64,000 nucleotides of DNA from GCA-003244245 sp050700355. Its GTDB lineage: Bacteria > Actinomycetota > Actinomycetes > Mycobacteriales > Pseudonocardiaceae. The stretch spans positions 1 through 64,000 of the forward strand of contig JBOHHE010000300.1 of NCBI GenBank assembly GCA_050700355.1. Reading direction: 5' to 3'. A program made the position numbers and the translations under genes. Every line of letters begins with the position of its first letter. Within the stretch, counting starts at the first letter, position 1. The notes beneath the pieces were generated by a model. The model was given only the letters and a program-made list of their open reading frames with translations. It was not told the origin of the DNA and searched no databases. This document shows, one piece after another, positions 1 to 7,042 of the stretch.

Positions 1-145
1 GGCAACCTCCTTTCTATCGCCCGGAGAAGCCGTTGTCTGTCATCTAGCACGGCGTGTCGCCAGATTTCTCAATGGCTCAAGCGAAAGTTTCCCTATGCGC
101 ACATCGCGGGGTTTCGCATAATCCTCAAGGCATTGGAGGCGTCCA

Positions 146-445
146 ATGACCAGTGCCGCGCTCGTCCTGTCCATGGTCGATACTCACACGGGCGAGTCGC
201 ACCTCGTTCCGGTCGAGGCGGTCGCCCTGCACCGACGCTTGGGGCGTTACCCCGCCCTGTGCGGAACGGAGGTGCCTGCGGCCAGCCTTGACCACATCCG
301 CCGTACCGGGTCACATCGAGTCCTTGCGAAGGATGATCTCCAGCGAGTGTGGGCCTACCATGATGGGGTGGATCTCGGCGGTCCCGCCATGGCGCGGGTC
401 GCCAAGGACTACGGCTATACCCTTGCTGAACTGCGAAAACTATAG
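146..445 (+). CDS. Chimeric ORF: zinc-finger-like N-terminus joined to HicA-like C-terminus
   Basis: 99 residues with a good ribosome site (GGAGG) before the ATG. The first ~48 residues (TGESHLVPVEAVALHRR, then GRYPALCG) resemble the small metal-binding proteins common in Pseudonocardiaceae. Residues ~55-99 (GSHRVL, then WAYHDGVDLGGPAMARVAKD) resemble the C-terminal half of HicA mRNA interferase toxins, with the GSH motif that carries the catalytic His in that family. The HicA N-terminal strand and helix are missing, so a working toxin is doubtful. A HicB-like antitoxin follows 29 bases downstream, as expected for hicAB order. Recombination between two gene families is the simplest reading; the family assignments come from motif memory only. 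Confidence 0.5.
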   Translation: MTSAALVLSMVDTHTGESHLVPVEAVALHRRLGRYPALCGTEVPAASLDHIRRTGSHRVLAKDDLQRVWAYHDGVDLGGPAMARVAKDYGYTLAELRKL

Positions 446-474
446 GACGATGATCCAATGAACACTACCTGCGG

Positions 475-681
475 GTGGAGTTCTTCTTCGACGGCGAGGC
501 ACGCAACTGGCACTACCGGGTGCCCGCTCTGCACATCAACGGCGGGGGGACCACGAGCCGCGAAGATGCCGAGCGCGAGTGCATTGAGGCGATTTCCTTC
601 GCGCTGCAGGGTGACCCGAACGACAGCGACAGCGACAGCGATGCCATGGCACTCGATGTCCTCGTCGCCCCGGCCGCCTGA
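475..681 (+). CDS. HicB-like antitoxin, start displaced by a frameshift
   Basis: 68 residues from GTG (VEFFFDGEARNWHYRVPA, then a TSREDAERECIEAISFAL helix), resembling the partial RNase H-fold of HicB antitoxins that neutralise HicA. The best start by ribosome-site logic is the ATG at 458 (GGACGA 7 bases upstream), but that ATG is one base out of frame; reading back from 475 gives in-frame EHYLR immediately before VEFFF. A one-base indel between 460 and 475 therefore probably separated start and body. Three short repeats encode DSDSDSD near the end. The tail LDVLVAPAA and the sequence after its stop recur at 4818-4885. Confidence 0.45.
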   Translation: MEFFFDGEARNWHYRVPALHINGGGTTSREDAERECIEAISFALQGDPNDSDSDSDAMALDVLVAPAA

Positions 682-731
682 CCACGGCACGGACCCGGGC
701 ACGGCACGACCCAGTAGGGCGGCCGTTGGAC
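650..731 (+). repeat. Direct repeat copy A (3' end of HicB-like gene plus downstream)
   Basis: About 80 bp covering the last codons of the HicB-like gene, its TGA and the following ~45 bases. It matches 4818-4885 with one small indel and a few substitutions. The shared core is CTCGTCGCCCCGGCCGCCTG, followed in both copies by ACCACGG and later CGACCCAGTAG or TGACCCAGTAG. Confidence 0.8.
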
Positions 732-831
732 TGGTCCTATGCTTGGGTGAACTCCCGGGTCCGCTCCACGAAGTCCCGCCCTGCGGGCACCTTTCGGGCT
801 GATCCCATCGAAGCAAACAGTAGGTGGGCGG

Positions 832-1227
832 CTAGTGACTGGAGAGATTGATCGACAGGATGAAGACCACGGAGTGGGGATCCCCGGTGGTTCCTCCGGT
901 GTAGGCGTCGTTGAACTGGTAGTTGATGCGTCCGGCTCCGCTGATCTCGTAATGGATGGTTCGCGAGAAACCCTCAGCGATCGGACGGCCGGCTTTACCC
1001 GGAACACTCCGGTGCGGTTGATGGCTGCTGGGTTGCCGGGGGTGTGCGCGACATGATCGTAGAACTGCTGAGCGCTCTGCAAGCCAACCCGACCGGGCAG
1101 CGCATCCCAGAGGTGCTTGAACTGATGATGAAGCAGCACCCGGTAGCGCGGCGCCTGCTCCGGTCGTCCACCGGGGCGGCGAACGGGGATATGGGGGTGG
1201 TACGCGCCGCCGCTCACCGCCGCTCAC
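832..1227 (-). pseudogene. Frameshifted toxin-like gene partnered with the antitoxin at 1224-1697
   Basis: Two minus-strand frames join into one protein. The first half (HHQFKHLWDALPGRVG, then FYDHVAHTPGNPAAINRTGV) starts from GTG at 1217; the second half (GKAGRPIAEGFSRTIHYEIS through GDPHSVVFILSINLSSH) is in the neighbouring frame. Joining them near 1000 gives a ~130-residue protein and needs one restored base. A 10-bp tandem duplication (CGCTCACCGC at 1211-1230) gives two alternative GTG starts; the distal one overlaps the antitoxin stop as GTGA. Size, position and coupling suggest the toxin of a type II pair, but I do not recognise the family. Confidence 0.5.
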
Positions 1228-1697
1228 CGCTGCCGCTGGGGTCGGGTGACCTCGACGAAATCAGCGGCGTCCACGGTGCCCAGCAGGATCTCGCGGCGCG
1301 CGGGGTCGGCGAGTTCCTCGGCGGTGGCCTTCCAGTCCGCGATTGCGTCCATCAGCGAGGTGAGGTCATTGTCGTGGTAGGCCAGGGACAGCGTCTGACG
1401 CAGTTCACGGACGAACTCCGCGAGATCGTCGTCGTCGAAGTGTCGTAGCCAAGTCAGATCCCCGAAATCAACGGGCGTGCGCTCGGTGCGGCTCTTCGTC
1501 TGCGCCCGTTCCACCACGCCGAGGCGGTCGCCCCAACGGCTGACCGCCTCGAGTACCTCGTAGCGCTGGGCCGGGAGAAGTACCAGGCCGGTGCCGTCGG
1601 TATCCCGGATCCGGGCCACCCCGCGCCGGGCCACGTCCGCGACTTCCCGGCGCTTGCGGCTCAGGTCACTGACCGTGTAGATCACCTCGCTAGGCAT
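1224..1697 (-). CDS. Phd/YefM-like antitoxin with long C-terminal extension
   Basis: 157 residues. The N-terminal ~55 residues (VIYTVSDLSRKRREVADVAR, then RIRDTDGTGLVLLPAQRYEV) follow the Phd/YefM antitoxin plan: a short strand, a helix, and a strand pair ending in a VLLPA-type segment. The remaining ~100 residues are mostly helical and acidic (FDDDDLAEFVRELRQTLSLA), where a toxin-binding tail would lie. The stop overlaps the GTG of the following toxin-like gene, indicating translational coupling. Such antitoxins bind their own promoter and inhibit the toxin. The partner is frameshifted, so this antitoxin may now be orphaned. Confidence 0.6.
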   Translation of the reverse strand: MPSEVIYTVSDLSRKRREVADVARRGVARIRDTDGTGLVLLPAQRYEVLEAVSRWGDRLGVVERAQTKSRTERTPVDFGDLTWLRHFDDDDLAEFVRELRQTLSLAYHDNDLTSLMDAIADWKATAEELADPARREILLGTVDAADFVEVTRPQRQR

Positions 1698-1853
1698 GAC
1701 AACATCATAGCTAATATCCTGCTACAGGGTTTCACTGTGTCGAGCGCCCCGACGTATATAGGACGTATAGGGCTGGAAGCCGGCACCCCACCTGACCCCC
1801 CGTGCAGGCTCTTGGATGGATGAAGGTGGCGAAGATGGCGCATCCTTGCAGAT

Positions 1854-2078
1854 GTGAGCATAGAGTCCATCGACTTATCGGTCAGCCAGGCCCGGGACCA
1901 CTTCTCCGAGGCGGTGAACCGAGCCGTCTTTGGTGGTGAGATCACCTACGTCACGCGCGCTCGGGGTCATCAGCGCGCCGCGACGATCGTGCCCGTCGAG
2001 TTGGTCGAGCACTTCTGTATCGCCTGTGACCAGCTTGCTGATCAGCGCTCGGTTTTTGGCCAGTGCAGCCCAACGTAG
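1854..2078 (+). CDS. Phd/YefM-like antitoxin fragment, orphan
   Basis: 74 residues from GTG. The stretch SVSQARDHFSEAVNRA, then GGEITYVTRARGHQRAATIV, is a typical Phd/YefM N-terminal fold (DNA-binding and dimerisation). After VPVELVEHF the sequence loses family character and reads antisense through another small ORF (2042-2179), so the toxin-binding tail has probably been replaced. No toxin gene follows. It may act only as a DNA-binding remnant or be non-functional. Confidence 0.4.
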   Translation: MSIESIDLSVSQARDHFSEAVNRAVFGGEITYVTRARGHQRAATIVPVELVEHFCIACDQLADQRSVFGQCSPT

Positions 2079-2179
2079 GGCTCCGGGTTGCCGGCCGCCC
2101 ACTGATCCAGCACCGAGGCCACGTGCTCGTTCATGCCCTGCTGGGGCAGGTAAGACTTCAGCACGCACAACGGGCACAA
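2042..2179 (-). CDS. Small CPLC-containing ORF downstream of parA-like gene
   Basis: 45 residues starting at TTG, preceded 8 bases upstream by a strong ribosome site (GGGGGAGG). The sequence opens MCPLCVLKSYLPQQG, continues MNEHVASVLDQWAAGNPEPY and ends LHWPKTER. A CxxC pair suggests a half zinc site. It lies 63 bases downstream of the ParA-like gene, on the same strand and in the same frame after that gene's stop, so it may belong to the same transcript. No family is recognised. It could also be the remnant of a longer protein, since the frame is open back to the ParA stop. Confidence 0.4.
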   Translation of the reverse strand: MCPLCVLKSYLPQQGMNEHVASVLDQWAAGNPEPYVGLHWPKTER

Positions 2180-2242
2180 CGGAAAGACCTCCCCCGAAGG
2201 CCGATCCGACCGCGCCGTTTTCGCATTCCCGATTCCGCTAGA

Positions 2243-3241
2243 TCATGCAGCGGCTGTCGCACTCCGGTCGACGATGCTGACGGCGAGGTCGCGGAAATCA
2301 TCGTAGACTCGTTGGGCGGCTTGTGCATGCCCACCGAATGCGCCATCAGCGGGCTTCAGCGCGAACATTGGTTTGCGGGCTTCCTGAGCCAGCGGCAGAA
2401 GGCTGTGGTAATGTTTGAGCTGGGCGAGGCAATATGGATCAGGCATTGGAGTAGGCCCTGGCTCGCCGAGCACGGCATCGTGGAAATTCTCGGGGATCTT
2501 CTCGATCCAGCGCTGGTATGCTTGTACAGGCCGGTCCAGCCGCACCCCGTGGCCAAGCACAATGTACCCGAGTGGCGCCATAGCTCCGGTGGGAAGCGGA
2601 CGGCTGCGTCGAGTGCGATCGTCCAGTTCACCGAGCCGCTTCTGCCAGCCGTCCCGCCACCCGCGAAGCGTCGGCCCGAGGTTACGCAGCCCCTGCAAGC
2701 TGAACAGGTCGGCGGCCACCGGGACCACGACGTGATCGGAGGCGACCAGGGCCGCGCGGTTGATCCCGCCGAGGCTGGGTCCGACATCGACGAGTACCAC
2801 ATCGGCGCGATGCTGCTCGGCGGCGGACCTTATTACCGTCCAAAAGGCACCGGTAACGAGGAAGGGGCGGAGCCGGGTACCGTCGAGGCATTCTCGCCAC
2901 TGGCTGCTCAAGTCGTCCTCAAACCGGGCCACAGCAAGGTCGCCGGGTAACAACGTGAGCCGCTCCTCAATGGTCGAGGTCAGGGAGAGCGACTCGATCG
3001 CTTCTCCATCCTCAACGAACGGACGGATTGCCGACCAGATTGAGCGGGGCTCGGCGCTGGTCCACACCTGTTCCACTTCTTCCTCATCGAGAAAAGCAGC
3101 CGTAAGGTTCGCCTGCGGGTCCAGATCGGCTGCGACGACACGGTATCCGATGTCCGCAAGCATCCACGCCAGGTGATATACCAGCGTGGTCTTGCCGACA
3201 CCGCCCTTGTTGTTGAAAAACGTGATCACTGGTGGCGTCAT
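2243..3241 (-). CDS. ParA/Soj-like ATPase
   Basis: 332 residues. The N-terminus carries the deviant Walker A motif FFNNKGGVGKTT (residues ~8-19), then ADLDPQANLTA (~38-48), the Walker A' region VLVDVGPSLGG, and a ParA-like VVVPVAADLFSLQGLRNL segment. ParA/Soj/MinD ATPases dimerise on ATP and bind DNA or membrane. The ATG overlaps the stop of the Schlafen-type gene (ATGA), so the two are translationally coupled. No parB gene or parS-like repeat accompanies it, and the chromosomal partition locus is normally elsewhere, which argues against plasmid or chromosome partition as its role. A two-component accessory or defence function is inference. Confidence 0.85.
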   Translation of the reverse strand: MTPPVITFFNNKGGVGKTTLVYHLAWMLADIGYRVVAADLDPQANLTAAFLDEEEVEQVWTSAEPRSIWSAIRPFVEDGEAIESLSLTSTIEERLTLLPGDLAVARFEDDLSSQWRECLDGTRLRPFLVTGAFWTVIRSAAEQHRADVVLVDVGPSLGGINRAALVASDHVVVPVAADLFSLQGLRNLGPTLRGWRDGWQKRLGELDDRTRRSRPLPTGAMAPLGYIVLGHGVRLDRPVQAYQRWIEKIPENFHDAVLGEPGPTPMPDPYCLAQLKHYHSLLPLAQEARKPMFALKPADGAFGGHAQAAQRVYDDFRDLAVSIVDRSATAAA

Positions 3242-4431
3242 GGTCGCCTCCTGATTGTCACAGAAATGTAGGAATCCGTGACTTTGAACTCCGGTGGAGC
3301 GTTACCGTTGCGCTCAAGTGAGCGCCCGGTGGACGGCAACCCCACACCGAAGCGCTGCACATAGCCTAGGCCCCGGAGCAGGTCGGCCAACGCGGGGTTG
3401 CGGTAGTCGGTGATGCCCGGGTGGCCGAAGTTCTCAACCGATACAATGCCATAAGGTCCGCCTGGGCTGATCACCTCGACGCGGTCTGAGTACCACATGA
3501 TGCGGACGGGCGACGCGGTGTGCTCATAAGTGCGATGCATCACGGCATTTCGAGTCACTTGCTGGAGCGCGACAAGGGGGTAGTCCACTAGCCGTTCCTC
3601 GCGGCGGCCAGAGGTGAAATCGACTGATGTCGTGATGTTGAGTTCGAGTAGCTCGTCGAGCTGGCGCAGGATGTCGAGCAAAGTTCCATCGAGCCTCTTC
3701 TCGTCTTTAATCGGTGCGTCCAGCCCATCGCCGCCCAGCCGGAGGAACTGCACATATGCGCCCGGCAAGAACGTCAACGGATCGATACCAAGGCTGAGGA
3801 TGCCCGCGGTGGTCGGCACGGAGTCTTGACTCGTCAGCCGAAGCGCTGCCAGCCCCTGCTCAGTGCTCCGCTCGTTCTCCATCAGCACGTCGCGCGGCAG
3901 CAGCACGGGCAGGAGTACGGTAGTGAATGCATAGGCGTCCAGGTCCTTGAGGGAACTGCCCGGAATCGGGCGGGAGTCGAACGGCAGATCGAGTGAGCGC
4001 CTACGTTCGTTCAGCCGACGTTCGTCATCGAGCGAAGCAATCGCGCGTCGCGGACCCACCCGGATGTACACTCGGCCCTTGAACCGTACCGGCGGTGTCA
4101 TCGAAGGCTGGACTTCGATAACGGCCACTTCGCCGCCGCCAGTGCAGAGTTTCCGAACCGTCATGGTCGGCGGCGGCAGAATGGTGCCTTGGTCCCGGAG
4201 ATCCGCCAGGTGCCGCAGAAGTTCGTCGGTCACCGGCCGCCTCAGTACGGCGCCGTTATCCGACACTCCGACAAAAAGTACTCCAGGCTTGCCGTAGCCG
4301 AGCATATCGTTAGCGAAGGCACAAATTGCTTCGCACAGCCGATCAGAATTGGACGTACTCTCCTTGCGCTCCACCCGATCGCACTCCAGATCGGCGAGCA
4401 ACGCGATCAGTTCCTGGTCTGGCAGCGCCAC
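3238..4431 (-). CDS. Schlafen AlbA_2 domain / HATPase_c_4 protein (COG2865 type)
   Basis: 397 residues. The N-terminal domain (ECDRVERKES, then AFANDMLGYGKPGVLFVGVS, GRVYIRVG) is an AlbA_2/Schlafen-type domain, residues ~12-130. The C-terminal region (ALQQVTRNAVMHRTYEH, then DRVEVISPGGPYG, then YRNPALADLLRGLGYVQRFG) matches the RecG-C-like HATPase_c_4 fold. Proteins of this architecture are annotated as ATP-binding or transcriptional regulators, and Schlafen domains elsewhere cleave tRNA or act in antiviral defence. It is first in a two-gene operon with the ParA-like gene. The linkage to several toxin-antitoxin fragments suggests an accessory island. Function unknown; family assignment is firm. 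Confidence 0.85.
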   Translation of the reverse strand: MALPDQELIALLADLECDRVERKESTSNSDRLCEAICAFANDMLGYGKPGVLFVGVSDNGAVLRRPVTDELLRHLADLRDQGTILPPPTMTVRKLCTGGGEVAVIEVQPSMTPPVRFKGRVYIRVGPRRAIASLDDERRLNERRRSLDLPFDSRPIPGSSLKDLDAYAFTTVLLPVLLPRDVLMENERSTEQGLAALRLTSQDSVPTTAGILSLGIDPLTFLPGAYVQFLRLGGDGLDAPIKDEKRLDGTLLDILRQLDELLELNITTSVDFTSGRREERLVDYPLVALQQVTRNAVMHRTYEHTASPVRIMWYSDRVEVISPGGPYGIVSVENFGHPGITDYRNPALADLLRGLGYVQRFGVGLPSTGRSLERNGNAPPEFKVTDSYISVTIRRRP

Positions 4432-4577
4432 TCCTCGATCATACGGACTACCCCCTCGAAACCGAATTCACCCAGCGTAGGAACGGGTCGGCGCGGCCAA
4501 GGCGCTCGACCCTGGGACAGGCACCGCGCCCGTCGATGATCGACCGTCACGGTTGATCGCGTGGCACAATTGTGGCC

Positions 4578-4802
4578 ATGGCTGTCGAGCCGTTGCGTAA
4601 CGTGCGTGATCATCTGTCCGACTTCGTCGACCGGGCCGAGCGCGAGCACGAGCGTGTCGTGGTCACCCGCAACGGTCGGCCAGCCGCCGTGCTGATCGGA
4701 TACGACGATCTCGCCGCGCTCGAGGAGAGCGTGGAGATCCTGAGCGATCCCAACGCTAGGGCCGATATCCAGCAAGCGCGTGACGAGGTCGCTCGCGGCT
4801 AG
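4578..4802 (+). CDS. Phd/YefM-family antitoxin, toxin missing
   Basis: 74 residues from the ATG at 4578 (a GTG six bases earlier is possible). RNVRDHLSDFVDRAEREHER, then VVVTRNGRPAAVLIGYDD and an acidic helix, is a complete Phd/YefM antitoxin. A -10-like CACAAT ends 7 bases before the ATG, so the transcript may be leaderless. A RelE- or Doc-type toxin normally follows directly; here, 9 bases after the stop, a GTG leads straight into the last codons of the HicB-like gene (repeat copy B). The toxin has evidently been replaced by recombination. Confidence 0.75.
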   Translation: MAVEPLRNVRDHLSDFVDRAEREHERVVVTRNGRPAAVLIGYDDLAALEESVEILSDPNARADIQQARDEVARG

Positions 4803-4817
4803 GTGGACGCCGTGAAA

Positions 4818-4885
4818 CTCGACGTCCTCGTCGCCCCGGCCGCCTGACCACGGACCCGGCATGACCCAGTAGTGTCGGCCGTTCT
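4818..4885 (+). repeat. Direct repeat copy B
   Basis: Second copy of the 3' end of the HicB-like gene, with its stop and downstream bases, immediately after the orphan Phd antitoxin. It lacks a ~12-base segment that copy A (650-731) has between ACCACGG and the CCCAGTAG end. Confidence 0.8.
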
Positions 4886-5080
4886 CCTCCACCTACCGGG
4901 GCAGGCATGACGACCTTGACCTCCCTCTACGTGAGAGGAATACCGGCGGGTATTGATTCTGGAAAGCCGCCCTGGCGATGATCGTGCCGGCCCTGCGGCC
5001 GTACCGCAGCTCGGGTCGTTACATGTCGAACGTCGGAGCAGTAGCGAGACCCAGATCTGTGGTGTCCAGCATCCATGCGC

Positions 5081-6604
5081 TCAGCCTTGGTAACGGTCCT
5101 CGAATTGGGTGAAGGCGGCTTCCTGCCGCCATTGCACGGTGGCTTTGGGGCTGGCGTCGAGCAGTTGGCGACATTCCTGGCTCGGTTGTGATTGGCCGAG
5201 CTGGTCGCCGGCGCAGGGTGGTGCCGCGTGGAAGTCGTCAGGCGCTCTCCACAGGCTGGCTCCTTGGAGAAAACTGTGGTCGAGCGAGGCGCGGGCCATG
5301 GTCTTCAGGTCCTGGTAGCTCAGCCCGTAGATGGTCACCGCCTGCTCGTACTGTTGGGTGAGGTCGGTGCGTTCGATGCCTTCGTCGTCAGTGACCAGAG
5401 CCACCGGCACGCCGTAGGCGCGATACAGCATGAACGGATGCTGCTTGCCGGACACTTCCAGGATCTGACGGTTGCTGGTGAGCGCGATCTCGACCAGGAT
5501 GTGCTCGGCGGCCATTCTGCGCAGGAGATCGGCGGGGTTGTCCTCGTCGCCAACACCAACGCCGTGGCCGATGCGTTCGGCTTGTGCGGTGGTGATCGCG
5601 TCGCGAATATGGAAGCGCAGATCCTCAAGCGGAGCGAGACCGGTCACGAGTTCGCCCGCGTGCAGGGTGATGCCCACTTCGGGGTACAGCTCGTGCAGGT
5701 AGCCGATCATCTGCATGTGCAGGCGGTAGTCGCGTAGCGCAACGGGGGCATCCTCGGGTGCGACGAAGTTGATGCCGACGTAGCGGGGGTCGTGCTTGGC
5801 TAGCTCCATGTTCAGGAGCAGCTGGGCGAACACAACCTCGGGGGCACTAAGGCGGTTGACCTGGGAGATGAACCGGATCGGCAGTGTGCAGGCTGGGTCG
5901 GCCTGCGGCGTGTCGCAGTTCAGCACGGTGCCGAACCTGGCCAGGTCGGCGTCGGTGGCGGCGCTGGCGGCCGTGACGATCCTGTCTATCGCGCCGCCTT
6001 CCAGCATCCGCGTTCGCATTCGACCCAGGTCCGCGTCGTAGCCCACCTGTTCGGCCAGCGCACGCGCTGCGGAGGACTGCGGCGTAATCATCGTCTCCAG
6101 GTAGAACTCGTGTTGAGCCGCCGCGCGCTGGGCCACGTCGGCGAGCATCTCGCCCTTGTCCTCCGCGGCGGCGCCGAATTTGCCGAAGGCGGCGAAGAAG
6201 TGATCGTGACCTGACTCCGGCCCCGCGAAGTCCTCCATCGACCAAGCTTTGAGTACTTGGGTGAAGAAGTCCTGGTCGATACTGGTGTCGCCGACAGAGC
6301 GCTGGTTCGTCCCGCACGGCGATGGTGACGCCACGAAGGACACCGTGTCGATACATAACCCGTCCTCGACGGCGAACCGAATCAGCGTCTCAGTCGCGAC
6401 CGACCCCGACAGGTGGTTGTGCAGGTCCCCGCCCTTGGGTAACTCACGCAGGAAAGCGAGCCGACGTTCTGGGTCGTCGCGGATCGAATCCAGGTAGCGG
6501 TCGACGCCAGCGGCCTTCGAGGGGGCATCCGCCACCAACGTGGCGCACCCCGCGCTGAGCGGGAACAGGACCGCGACCATTGCGGCCAGCAACAGCTTGC
6601 TCAT
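5081..6604 (-). CDS. Adenosine deaminase, predicted lipoprotein (ADGF-like)
   Basis: 507 residues from ATG at 6604. This start is chosen because it opens a lipoprotein signal (KLLLAAMVAVLFPLSAGC) whose lipobox LSAGC would be acylated; the open frame further upstream lacks a signal. Metal and catalytic motifs of adenosine deaminases are present: DLHNHLSGS (~60), TLHAGE (~313), ERIGHGV, and VTDDEG (~405). Family members hydrolyse adenosine or deoxyadenosine to inosine plus ammonia. An exported, membrane-anchored form resembles the ADGF group and would act on extracellular nucleosides. It is on its own, with a gene remnant upstream. The C-terminal ~60 residues are Cys- and Gln-rich and not recognised. 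Confidence 0.85.
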   Translation of the reverse strand: MSKLLLAAMVAVLFPLSAGCATLVADAPSKAAGVDRYLDSIRDDPERRLAFLRELPKGGDLHNHLSGSVATETLIRFAVEDGLCIDTVSFVASPSPCGTNQRSVGDTSIDQDFFTQVLKAWSMEDFAGPESGHDHFFAAFGKFGAAAEDKGEMLADVAQRAAAQHEFYLETMITPQSSAARALAEQVGYDADLGRMRTRMLEGGAIDRIVTAASAATDADLARFGTVLNCDTPQADPACTLPIRFISQVNRLSAPEVVFAQLLLNMELAKHDPRYVGINFVAPEDAPVALRDYRLHMQMIGYLHELYPEVGITLHAGELVTGLAPLEDLRFHIRDAITTAQAERIGHGVGVGDEDNPADLLRRMAAEHILVEIALTSNRQILEVSGKQHPFMLYRAYGVPVALVTDDEGIERTDLTQQYEQAVTIYGLSYQDLKTMARASLDHSFLQGASLWRAPDDFHAAPPCAGDQLGQSQPSQECRQLLDASPKATVQWRQEAAFTQFEDRYQG

Positions 6605-6845
6605 ACGCCCAGCGATCACAGGTTCCCTCGCTCCGCAGTAGAAGATCGTTCCCTTGCTGGGAACCTCTGGCGCAATGACGCATGTTGTCGTACGGAAAGT
6701 GAAGTCTTTCTTACCCTCCGTGTCAGGCGCAAGACCTATGTGCGAGTCAACCCCGCGCTCGCAGTGCCCGTAATCGCAGGCGCTGATGCCGGGAGGTTGG
6801 CGTTGGGGACCTCCTGGGCGGCAGTACCGCTCGCAGCTCGGGTCG

Positions 6846-7042
6846 TTACCCGTCGAGCGGAAGTCCGACACCACGCTGCTTGCCCGGCTGGGCCAGGGCA
6901 TTGGCTAAGTAGATCGAGAAGCGCTGCTGGTCGCGGACGAAGGACTCGTCGAACAGGGCGATGCCTTCCGCGAGTAGTATTGCGTCCCCTGCCGGTTCAG
7001 GCCGACGATCCAGCAGTTGTTGGTGGCCCACAGGGTGGTCGG
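6846..7042 (-). pseudogene. Frameshifted C-terminal remnant of an unrecognised gene
   Basis: Directly after the hydrogenase small subunit stop, protein-like sequence appears in two frames. One gives TLWATNNCWIVGLNRQGTQY; the other gives ALFDESFVRDQQRFSIYLAN then ALAQPGKQRGVGLPLDG before a stop. Together they look like the last ~65 residues of a protein broken by a small indel. This is the position where the hydrogenase large subunit should start, but the sequence does not resemble a NiFe large subunit (no terminal DPCxxCxxH motif). Confidence 0.35.

Noticed and set aside
2243..3241. ParA-like gene as part of the chromosomal partition locus
   Set aside because: No parB, parS, gidB or rnpA neighbours; it is coupled to a Schlafen-type gene instead.
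6605..6901. Upstream extension of the adenosine deaminase frame to 606 residues
   Set aside because: The extension lacks a signal peptide and reads through apparent remnant DNA; the ATG at 6604 opens a clear lipoprotein signal.
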